This document shows, in pieces, positions 1 to 5,067 of a DNA stretch of 6,408 nt. Position numbers and translations under genes: made by a program. The notes under the pieces were generated by a model. It saw nothing but the letters and a program-made list of their open reading frames with translations, searched no databases and was not told the origin of the DNA. This DNA comes from Planctomycetales bacterium (GTDB lineage: Bacteria; Planctomycetota; Phycisphaerae; SM23-33): the NCBI GenBank assembly GCA_030631085.1, contig DAOVLV010000112.1, forward strand, positions 1 to 6,408, written 5' to 3'. The number at the start of each line of letters is the position of its first letter. Positions within the stretch are counted from its first letter, which is position 1.

Positions 1-1
1 C

Positions 2-1084
2 CCGGAAGGCTGGAAGATGATGATGAAGGAATTGGGCGACAAAATCTTCATCATCGGCGACGACCTGGTTACCACCAAGGACACCAACATCATCAAGGCC
101 ATCGAAGACGGCCTGATGAACACCGTCCTTATCAAGGCCAATCAGATCGGCTCGCTTTGCGAGACGCTTCTGGCGACTCACGCCGCCACCAGTCGCGGAG
201 CCGCGCTGGTCGTTTCTCACCGCTCCAAGAGTCCTAACGACACGATGGAGGCCGACATCGGCTTCGCCGTCGATGCCGTCGCTCTCAAGTGCGGCGGCGG
301 GTCGAATACCGAGCGTCTGATCAAGTACGCCCGGATTACCGAACTGATGAACATGATTACCAGGGGCATTAAGGTAACTCGTCCGATGTCGGGCGACCTG
401 AAAATCGCAGCGATCCTGGCCCGCGAAGAGGCTACAAATGCCGGTATTCCAACCGTCGGCGTAAGTGTTCGCCTCGAAAACGGCGTAACATTCACCGGCG
501 CGACGCCCCTGGGAACCTCGGCAGGCAGCGACGAAGCGAGCCACCTGGTCGATAGCATCATCGAGAAGTCCGAGATCACCAGCAAGCATCCCGACCTGTT
601 CAGCAGCGACGACGGCGGGAAAACCTACAAGTTCAACAAGGAAGTTACCAACGACGCCATCAAGGTCAGAGGCGACGAGAAACTGGCTGAACTTTGGCAT
701 CGGGCGCAGCGGTACAAAGGCAAGGGATGCCTCAATGCCGTCGATAACGTCGAGAAGTACATCGCCCCGTTGTTTGAGGGCAAGACGCTCGACGAGGTCG
801 GCTCGATGATCGACGTGGACACCCAACTGCTCGAACTGGAGCGGAAGGCCGCCGTCGAACGAAACAAACTCACCGACGGCGCTTCAGCCGACGAGCGGGT
901 CGCCGTTATGCAGCGAAAGGCGAACCTCGGTATGAACGCGATTCTCTCTGCCTCGCTGGCTTTGGGACGCCTCATTGCCGCTCGCGAAGGCGTCGAACTG
1001 CCGGACATCCTCAGGGAACTCGAAGGCAATATCGACCGCGAAGCGCTCTACGGCGTCAAAGAAACAGCCGCTGCAACCGCGTAG
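2..1084 (+). CDS. eno: Enolase (phosphopyruvate hydratase), 5'-truncated, with an appended second N-terminal-like domain
   Basis: Enolase interconverts 2-phosphoglycerate and phosphoenolpyruvate in cytoplasmic glycolysis. The reading frame is open from base 2 (PEGWK, then Met at 17), matching the conserved EGW-K before the enolase GDD strand, so the true start lies upstream and the ATG at 17 is internal. Numbering from that Met: GDDL 14-17 (Mg-binding Asp), IKANQIGSL 39-47 (catalytic Lys40), SHRS 67-70 (His68, phosphate-binding Arg/Ser), and Lys91 (second active-site Lys). The usual SHRSGET loop reads SHRSKSPND. A normal enolase ends about 20-30 residues after Lys91, but this one continues to 355. 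Residues about 128-346 resemble the enolase N-terminal domain: NAGIPTVGVSV (for DSRGNPTVEVEV), PLGTSAGSDEA 164-174 (for PSGASTGSxEA), RYKGKGCLNAVDNV, LGMNAILSASLA 304-315. This copy has insertions near 181-231 and 276-300. Enolase identity is secure; the function of the tail is unknown. Confidence 0.9.
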   Translation, partial: PEGWKMMMKELGDKIFIIGDDLVTTKDTNIIKAIEDGLMNTVLIKANQIGSLCETLLATHAATSRGAALVVSHRSKSPNDTMEADIGFAVDAVALKCGGGSNTERLIKYARITELMNMITRGIKVTRPMSGDLKIAAILAREEATNAGIPTVGVSVRLENGVTFTGATPLGTSAGSDEASHLVDSIIEKSEITSKHPDLFSSDDGGKTYKFNKEVTNDAIKVRGDEKLAELWHRAQRYKGKGCLNAVDNVEKYIAPLFEGKTLDEVGSMIDVDTQLLELERKAAVERNKLTDGASADERVAVMQRKANLGMNAILSASLALGRLIAAREGVELPDILRELEGNIDREALYGVKETAAATA

Positions 1085-1112
1085 GTTCGGCGCTTTAAAA
1101 ATATCAATAAAT

Positions 1113-1155
1113 AACGCGAAACGACAAGTCGCCGGACTTGTCGTTTCGCGTTTTG
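1113..1155 (+). terminator. Intrinsic terminator of the enolase gene
   Basis: A perfect 16-bp inverted repeat (1115-1130 with 1135-1150) has a GCCG loop and is followed by TTTT-GTT. Adding the AA/TT at the edges gives 18 bp. It starts about 30 nt after the enolase stop and separates enolase from the next transcription unit. It is an unusually long and perfect stem for a terminator. Confidence 0.88.
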
Positions 1156-1166
1156 TTATGTATAGT
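1138..1166 (+). promoter_or_regulatory. Candidate sigma-70 promoter for the nifX-like/thi4 operon
   Basis: TTGTCG (1138-1143) and TATAGT (1161-1166) are separated by 17 nt, and start would be near 1173. The -35 lies inside the right arm of the enolase terminator. The -10 matches 5 of 6 consensus bases, the -35 only 4 of 6. It is the best candidate between the terminator and the ribosome binding site of the next gene. Confidence 0.4.
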
Positions 1167-1201
1167 GGCGACTCAACGCAAAACTTTTTGAGGAGAAAAA
1201 A

Positions 1202-1537
1202 ATGAAAGTTGCAGTATCATCCCAAGGCCCCGATCTGGACAGTCAGGCCGATCCGCGTTTCGGAAGAGCGATGCAGTTTATCGTCGTCGATACCGATACC
1301 GGCGAATTCACTGCCCATGACAATTCTCAAAACCTCAATGCCACACACGGCGCGGGTATCCAGTCCGGACAAAATGTCGCAGCGTTCGGCGTCGAAGCCG
1401 TCATCACCGGAAACGTAGGTCCTAAAGCAGGGGATGCGCTACAGGCTGGCGGCGTGAAAATCTACACCGGCGCGACGGGAACGATCAAAAACGCACTCGA
1501 ACAATTCAGGAACAACGAATTGAAATTGGTCGAGTAA
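1202..1537 (+). CDS. NifX/NifB-type dinitrogenase iron-molybdenum cofactor-binding family protein
   Basis: This 111-residue cytoplasmic protein matches the single-domain NifX/NafY/NifB-C-terminal fold. It opens with MKVAVSSQGPDLDSQADPRFGR and has the central HGAGIQSGQNVA (49-60), VEAVITGNVGPKA (64-76) and GVKIYTGATGT (84-94). Family members bind or carry iron-sulfur or iron-molybdenum cluster precursors; many stand-alone copies in non-nitrogen-fixers have no known role. There is no cysteine, so any cluster would have to be held by other ligands, such as His39 or His49. The start is well supported: AGGAG at 1191-1195 precedes the ATG by 6 nt. The stop is 11 nt before thi4, so the two genes are probably co-transcribed. 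That suggests, as inference only, a role in supplying iron or sulfur to Thi4. No other nitrogenase genes are visible, so a nif gene symbol is not justified. Confidence 0.85.
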   Translation: MKVAVSSQGPDLDSQADPRFGRAMQFIVVDTDTGEFTAHDNSQNLNATHGAGIQSGQNVAAFGVEAVITGNVGPKAGDALQAGGVKIYTGATGTIKNALEQFRNNELKLVE

Positions 1538-1548
1538 ATTAAAAATCG

Positions 1549-2334
1549 ATGGAAATAATGAATATGGACGGATTCAAGGATACGCAAATTTCCGCTGCCA
1601 TCGTCGGCGAGTATTACAAGAAGTTGACCGGTAGTCTCCAGAGCGATGTTCTAGTCGTCGGCGGCGGTCCGTCAGGACTGGTGGCCGCTGAAAAATTGGC
1701 CCAACGCGGGTTGAAGGTAACCATCATCGAGAAGCGTCTCTCGCCGGGCGGTGGTATCTGGGGCGGCGGGATCGGAATGAACGAGATCGTCGTGCAGGAC
1801 TATGCCGTCGCCATCCTGGACGAGTTCGGCGTCCGGCACAAGCCCGGCGAAAACGCCCTTCATACCGCCGACGCGGTGGAATTGGCCTGCGGGCTTTGTC
1901 TAAAGGCGATCCAGGCCGGGGCTGTGATGCTCAACCTTATGACCGTCGAAGACGTTTGCATCCGTGATGGTGAAGTTACCGGCGTTGTGGTGAATCGCTC
2001 AATGATTTCCGGTGCGTTGCCGGTCGATCCGATCATGTTCTCCGCCGGTGCGGTCATAGACGCCACCGGGCACGAAGCCGTTATCGTCGAAGCCGTTCGC
2101 AGACGTGGCCTGCTCAAGGGCACCGACGCCGATGGTCGGCTCGAAGGTCCGATGGACGCCGCTGCCGGCGAAGCATTCGTGGTTGAACGGGCGGGCGAGG
2201 TTTATCCGAGGTTATGGGTTACGGGCATGAGCGTCTGCGCGACTTTCGGCGGGCCAAGGATGGGACCGATCTTCGGCGGAATGTTGCTGTCGGGCAAGCG
2301 AGTCGCCGAAATGGTGGCGAACTCACTCAAGTAG
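1549..2334 (+). CDS. thi4: Thi4-family thiamine thiazole synthase (ADP-thiazole synthase)
   Basis: Thi4 enzymes build the ADP-thiazole precursor of thiamine from NAD and glycine plus a sulfur source, using iron. The 261-residue protein has the family layout: an N-terminal helix (TQISAAIVGEYY), a Rossmann dinucleotide-binding segment (DVLVVGGGPSGLVAAEKL 33-50, then IIEKRLSPGGGIWGGG), and the C-terminal signature GGPRMGPIFGGMLLSGKRVAE (234-254). Asp160 (VDP) and His175 (TGHEA) fit the metal-binding pair of the family. Yeast Thi4 gives up its own Cys205 sulfur and methanogen enzymes have His there; by eye that position is Pro158, so this should not be a Cys suicide enzyme and probably needs external sulfide. 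The start is uncertain: ATG 1549, 1558 and 1564 are all in frame and none has a strong ribosome binding site, which could mean coupling to the preceding gene. It lies 11 nt after the NifX-like gene. Confidence 0.9.
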   Translation: MEIMNMDGFKDTQISAAIVGEYYKKLTGSLQSDVLVVGGGPSGLVAAEKLAQRGLKVTIIEKRLSPGGGIWGGGIGMNEIVVQDYAVAILDEFGVRHKPGENALHTADAVELACGLCLKAIQAGAVMLNLMTVEDVCIRDGEVTGVVVNRSMISGALPVDPIMFSAGAVIDATGHEAVIVEAVRRRGLLKGTDADGRLEGPMDAAAGEAFVVERAGEVYPRLWVTGMSVCATFGGPRMGPIFGGMLLSGKRVAEMVANSLK

Positions 2335-2346
2335 GTCTGGTGCTGG

Positions 2347-2435
2347 TGCCGTGGTCGCGGTGTTTGCGACCACGTGGATGCGCAGACGTTAACGTGGTCG
2401 CTCCCTAGGGACAGGCAAACACCGCGACCACGGCA
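2347..2435. repeat. Large nested palindromic element after thi4
   Basis: A perfect 21-bp inverted repeat (2347-2367 with 2415-2435) encloses an inner inverted repeat (2366-2375 with 2392-2401) and two exact 10-bp palindromes, ACGTTAACGT (2386-2395) and TCCCTAGGGA (2402-2411). The core GTGGTCGC occurs four times in alternating orientation (2351-2358 +, 2366-2373 -, 2394-2401 +, 2424-2431 -). The element can therefore fold either as one long branched stem or as two successive hairpins. It starts 12 nt after the thi4 stop, in a convergent spacer. There is no T-run, so it is not a standard terminator. It could be a REP/BIME-like or MITE-like element, a transcript-end stabiliser, or a protein-binding site. 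Confidence 0.85.
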
Positions 2436-2627
2436 TCCGCGCTTCATCATGACTTGTATCTCCGCCGGGCATGGGGAAGACTGGTTGATTGTGATGAATT
2501 CCACAATCTTACCCGACACAGCAGCCACATAGGGTATAGGGAAAAACAGAAACACAAAGTGTCCATACGGGAAAACGGAACCTAAAACTGATCAACTGAT
2601 TTACCAATCAACCAATCTGTTGGCGTG
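2436..2627. other. Convergent intergenic spacer without a gene
   Basis: I see no plausible coding region here. It contains a 7-bp hairpin (2487-2493 with 2502-2508, 8-nt loop) without a T-run, so it is a weak terminator candidate at best. At 2586-2617 there are four degenerate 8-mers in tandem: AACTGATC, AACTGATT, TACCAATC, AACCAATC. The segment is more AT-rich than the genes on either side. Confidence 0.6.
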
Positions 2628-2667
2628 CTCGCTTCCACGTAGTGTCCCCAGGGGAAGCGAGGCATGT
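2628..2667. repeat. Dispersed palindromic repeat, copy 1, beside the kinase stop codon
   Basis: CACGTAGTG (2636-2644) is followed by TCCCCAGGGG, AAGCG and AGGCATGT (to 2667). The same series recurs at 4942-4981. CTCGCTTCC (2628-2636) pairs with GGAAGCGAG (2653-2661), giving a 9-bp stem. It ends 2 nt from the stop of the kinase gene on the - strand. There is no T-run on that strand, so it is not a canonical terminator, though it could protect the transcript end. Confidence 0.7.
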
Positions 2668-2669
2668 CT

Positions 2670-3989
2670 TTATATGATGTGCGCCGGTTCGCCGGGTTCG
2701 GTGATGAAGAAATCCGCCCGTTTCGCCGGTTCGGGAAAATGTTTCGTATATGTTTGTTCCCACGCAGCGCGGAATTCCTCGGCCTTGTCTTTGGTAATCA
2801 TCGCCCAGACGCTTCCGCCGAAGCCTGCTCCGAAATAGGAGGCTGCGATTGCGCCGAGTTTCCGGGCGGACTGCTGGAGGAAATCGGTTTCCGGGACGAG
2901 GTTCTTCAGCCCCTTCCGCGCGCCTGCGTGTGAGGCATCGACAAGTTCGCCGATAGCCTCGATGTTTCCTGAAACCAGAGCGTCGCCGATGGCGGGGATA
3001 ATCTGCTGGTCCTCGCGGTAGAACTGCTCGAAGCGTCCGGGCAAATCCAGGCCTGCGTCTTCGTCGGTTGCGCCCCGGTCGATAGCGTCCATTGCGACGG
3101 AAAGCCCGTCTTTTCCGGCGTGAATGGCCACATCGCGGAGGTTTTTGCACTGTGTATTGGCTGAGCGGTTGTAGGCTTCAGCGGCTTTGCGTGCACGGAT
3201 TGAGGCGCGGTTGTATTTCTCCAGGGCCGGTCCTGTTTTGACGGCTTCGACGCCGGAGGAGGCGATTACCATTTCCATTCCGGCGGGGAAGGGCATATCA
3301 CGTTCGAAGGCGGACGGGGCGAACGAGAACTGCGAAAGCGTATCCGGTTTGCAGCAGAGCATTGAGGTGTGGTCTTCGCTTCCGCCGAATGTTCCCACAC
3401 CGGTCTGGCCGGTGAGCGTTCCGAACGTGCCGCCCATTTCCACGCAGCTGATGTAACCTGCCAGTTCGATGTTCGAGTGTATGTTATGACGGTAAATTTC
3501 CGCCTCGGCCAGATGGTTGATTTCAGATAAGCCCAGGAAGACCGCGACAATCAGTGCGCTTGACGAACTCATCCCGGCTGCGATTGGCAGGTCGGAGATA
3601 AAAGCGATGTCAGCGCCGCGAAGGTCGCCGAAGTTGGCTGCCAGGCGGCGTCCGACCGTCGAGACGTGATTGACCCAGTGTCCCGGTTCGTGCGGCGGGG
3701 TCTGCCCATAAGCGAATTCCTGAATGTCGTCGAATGTCGGGCCTGCGGTGATGCGGATAATGTTGTCGTCGCGCCCGGCTGCGACAAGGCGGAAGCCCTT
3801 GGCAACCGCCATCAGCAGGCTCCGCCCGCCGGCGTAGTCTGTGTGCTTTCCGAGGACCTCGACCCGTCCCGGAACGAAAACGCCGACGGCATCGGCGTTC
3901 CGCGATACGCCGAACTGTTCAGCCAGCACAGCGGCGGCTCGCTGCATCAGCATATCTTCATTGGCAAGCAGGTCGTCCAGACGAGGCAT
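2670..3989 (-). CDS. Galactokinase-like GHMP sugar kinase
   Basis: A 439-residue cytoplasmic kinase expected to phosphorylate the anomeric hydroxyl of a sugar with ATP. The GHMP motifs are in order: PGRVEVLGKHTDYAGG (40-55), the galactokinase signature; the ATP loop LPIAAGMSSSSAL (134-146); a GSEDHTSML segment (203-211) whose Asp206 is the likely catalytic base in place of the usual GxxDQ; and the C-terminal FGAGFGGSVWAM (386-397). The length suits galactokinases. Two signature positions differ: Asn to Glu (Glu44) and the sugar-contacting Glu of GEHTDY to Lys (Lys48). The substrate may therefore not be galactose; a uronic acid or other sugar is possible, which is inference. The start was chosen at 3989 because the open frame continues upstream only as an overlap inside the preceding gene, whereas this ATG has GGAGA at 4001-3997 and overlaps the upstream stop as TAATG. 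It works with the adjacent nucleotidyltransferase. Confidence 0.88.
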   Translation of the reverse strand: MPRLDDLLANEDMLMQRAAAVLAEQFGVSRNADAVGVFVPGRVEVLGKHTDYAGGRSLLMAVAKGFRLVAAGRDDNIIRITAGPTFDDIQEFAYGQTPPHEPGHWVNHVSTVGRRLAANFGDLRGADIAFISDLPIAAGMSSSSALIVAVFLGLSEINHLAEAEIYRHNIHSNIELAGYISCVEMGGTFGTLTGQTGVGTFGGSEDHTSMLCCKPDTLSQFSFAPSAFERDMPFPAGMEMVIASSGVEAVKTGPALEKYNRASIRARKAAEAYNRSANTQCKNLRDVAIHAGKDGLSVAMDAIDRGATDEDAGLDLPGRFEQFYREDQQIIPAIGDALVSGNIEAIGELVDASHAGARKGLKNLVPETDFLQQSARKLGAIAASYFGAGFGGSVWAMITKDKAEEFRAAWEQTYTKHFPEPAKRADFFITEPGEPAHII

Positions 3990-4001
3990 TACTGGTTCTC
4001 C
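3987..4001 (-). promoter_or_regulatory. Ribosome binding site and TAATG stop/start overlap
   Basis: On the - strand, GGAGA (4001-3997) lies 7 nt before the ATG at 3989-3987, whose A is also the last base of the upstream TAA (3991-3989). This fixes the kinase start and indicates translational coupling with the nucleotidyltransferase. It is the only clear Shine-Dalgarno site in this operon. Confidence 0.75.
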
Positions 4002-4855
4002 GTCTGGTCCGGCGCGGGAAAACGGACCTCGTGATCGGCCAGTAGTCGGCGGACCGATTCGATGTCGTCCCGCCCGGTCATGTCCAGGACGCCTTCGGTG
4101 CATTTGACGGCTTGGTAAGTCAGGCCCATCTGTTCGATTGTATATTGCACGGCAGTGGGGAGTTCGTACTCTTTTCGGACGGGGTCCGGTTCGATTGCGT
4201 CGCAGGCGTCGAATATCTCGGCAGTGAAGCAGAAGCAGTTCATTGAGACGTAAAGTTTTCCGTCGAGTGCGTAATCGTCGGGGTTGTCGGGCTTTTCGAT
4301 GATTTTGCGGAGGCATCCGGATTGGTCGAAATCGATCACGGCGAACCGGCGGATACGATCTGCCGGGATGTTACTGTTGGCGATAAGGGCTTCGCGCTCG
4401 AAGGCGACCGTTGCCGGTGCCGGCGAGGTTATCAGCGCACGGATTGCCGCCAGCGTATAGAAATTATCGCAATTGACGACGATAAACGGTTTTCCGTCAG
4501 CCCACTGCCGACCCGACGCTACGGCGTGGGCGGTTCCGAGCGGTTCGTCCTGGACGGCGAACGAAATCCGGGCATCGGACAGGTTTTCGCTGACGGCTTT
4601 GTAATAACTCCGCAGCATCGAAGGCCCCGGCGCGACGACCAGGCAGATATCGCGAATACCGGCGTCCATTAACGCCTGGAGCGAGTAATCCAGGAACGGC
4701 CTGCCCGCCCCGACGGTAATCAATCCTTTAGCGCCCTTGGCGGCGAGGTCGGAAGTAGCGGCATCGAGTTTGACGTCGTCGGTCTGCTTCTGCATCCGCG
4801 TACCAAGCCCGCGAGCAAGGATCATCGCTTTATCGGTGGTAAGTTTGTCATTCAT
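3989..4855 (-). CDS. Sugar-1-phosphate nucleotidyltransferase (NDP-sugar pyrophosphorylase family)
   Basis: A 288-residue cytoplasmic enzyme of the NTP_transferase (GT-A-like) family, expected to join a sugar-1-phosphate and an NTP to give NDP-sugar and pyrophosphate. Visible motifs: the nucleotide loop MILARGLGTRM (11-21, Arg15 where Ala is usual), KGLITVGAGRPFLDYSL (43-59), QDEPLGTAHAV (102-112), NCDNFY (128-133, metal-binding Asp130), IIEKP (185-189) and VLDMTGRDD (256-264, second metal Asp258). The loop between GTRM and KGL is about 14 residues longer than usual. There is no C-terminal left-handed beta-helix, so it is not a GlmU-type bifunctional enzyme. Sugar and nucleotide cannot be told from sequence alone; its pairing with a galactokinase-like enzyme suggests it takes that kinase's product. 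It is the first gene of the operon. No Shine-Dalgarno precedes the ATG, and a candidate promoter lies only 9 nt upstream. Confidence 0.88.
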   Translation of the reverse strand: MNDKLTTDKAMILARGLGTRMQKQTDDVKLDAATSDLAAKGAKGLITVGAGRPFLDYSLQALMDAGIRDICLVVAPGPSMLRSYYKAVSENLSDARISFAVQDEPLGTAHAVASGRQWADGKPFIVVNCDNFYTLAAIRALITSPAPATVAFEREALIANSNIPADRIRRFAVIDFDQSGCLRKIIEKPDNPDDYALDGKLYVSMNCFCFTAEIFDACDAIEPDPVRKEYELPTAVQYTIEQMGLTYQAVKCTEGVLDMTGRDDIESVRRLLADHEVRFPAPDQTENQ

Positions 4856-4864
4856 GGTCAGGGG

Positions 4865-4893
4865 AATGTAGCGTTAGTGGTACAGGTTTTCAA
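4865..4893 (-). promoter_or_regulatory. Candidate promoter of the nucleotidyltransferase/kinase operon
   Basis: On the - strand, TTGAAA (4893-4888, 5 of 6) and TACATT (4870-4865, 4 of 6) are 17 nt apart. The -10 ends 9 nt before the ATG at 4855, so the transcript would have a leader of only a few nucleotides, in keeping with the missing Shine-Dalgarno. The -35 lies within a small palindrome (4882-4898). Confidence 0.5.
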
Positions 4894-4898
4894 CCTGT
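4882..4898. repeat. Short perfect hairpin in the divergent spacer
   Basis: ACAGGTT and AACCTGT pair around a TTC loop. Similar ACAGGTT-type palindromes are, from memory, common dispersed repeats in many bacterial genomes. It overlaps the candidate -35 of the leftward operon and could bind a regulator or merely be a repeat. Confidence 0.6.
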
Positions 4899-4913
4899 GC
4901 ATGAAAAAAGTAA

Positions 4914-5023
4914 CCGGGTGCCATGCCTTCACGCGCAGCGACACGTAGTGTCCCTATGGGAAGCGGAGCGAGTAGGCATGTTTACGCCCTCCGCTGCGCT
5001 CCGGTCGAAAACATGGCACCCGG
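4914..5023. repeat. Composite palindromic element containing dispersed repeat copy 2
   Basis: Perfect 12-bp end repeats CCGGGTGCCATG (4914-4925) and CATGGCACCCGG (5012-5023) bound the element. Inside are CATGCCT/AGGCATG (4922-4928 with 4974-4980), CGGAGCG/CGCTCCG (4964-4970 with 4997-5003), and CACGTAGTG-TCCCTATGGG (4942-4960). The last is the same repeat as at 2636, here with 8 extra bases (GAGCGAGT) between AAGCG and AGGCATG. It sits between divergent genes and has no transposase, so it may be a non-autonomous MITE-like or REP-like element. One reading frame stays open across it and merges with the glycosyltransferase. Confidence 0.8.
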
Positions 5024-5033
5024 CCCTCATCCT

Positions 5034-5061
5034 TTGCGGACGGCGCAGTCCATGTTACATT
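5034..5061 (+). promoter_or_regulatory. Weak candidate promoter of the glycosyltransferase gene
   Basis: TTGCGG (5034-5039) and TACATT (5056-5061) are 16 nt apart. The -10 ends 6 nt before the GTG start at 5068, which would give a leaderless message; no Shine-Dalgarno is present. The -35 match is poor (4 of 6). Confidence 0.3.
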
Positions 5062-5067
5062 ATCTCT

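Noticed and set aside
975..1205. 76-residue open frame across the enolase end and terminator
   Set aside because: It runs through the terminator hairpin and overlaps the enolase in another frame; no homology seen.
1202..1537. Evidence for nitrogen fixation
   Set aside because: Stand-alone NifX-family proteins are widespread in non-fixers and no nitrogenase gene is present in the window.
2586..2617. CRISPR-like array
   Set aside because: Units are 8 bp, degenerate and directly adjacent, without spacers or cas genes.
2608..3150. Arg-rich 180-residue open frame on the - strand
   Set aside because: It lies in a shadow frame of the kinase gene and has the biased composition typical of GC-rich off-frame translation.
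3990..4316. N-terminal extension of the kinase frame to 548 residues
   Set aside because: It overlaps the nucleotidyltransferase in another frame, is Arg/Pro-rich with no homology, and a good ribosome binding site and TAATG overlap mark the start at 3989.
4322..4672. 116-residue open frame on the + strand, antisense to the nucleotidyltransferase
   Set aside because: No recognisable domain; the opposite strand has clear enzyme motifs.
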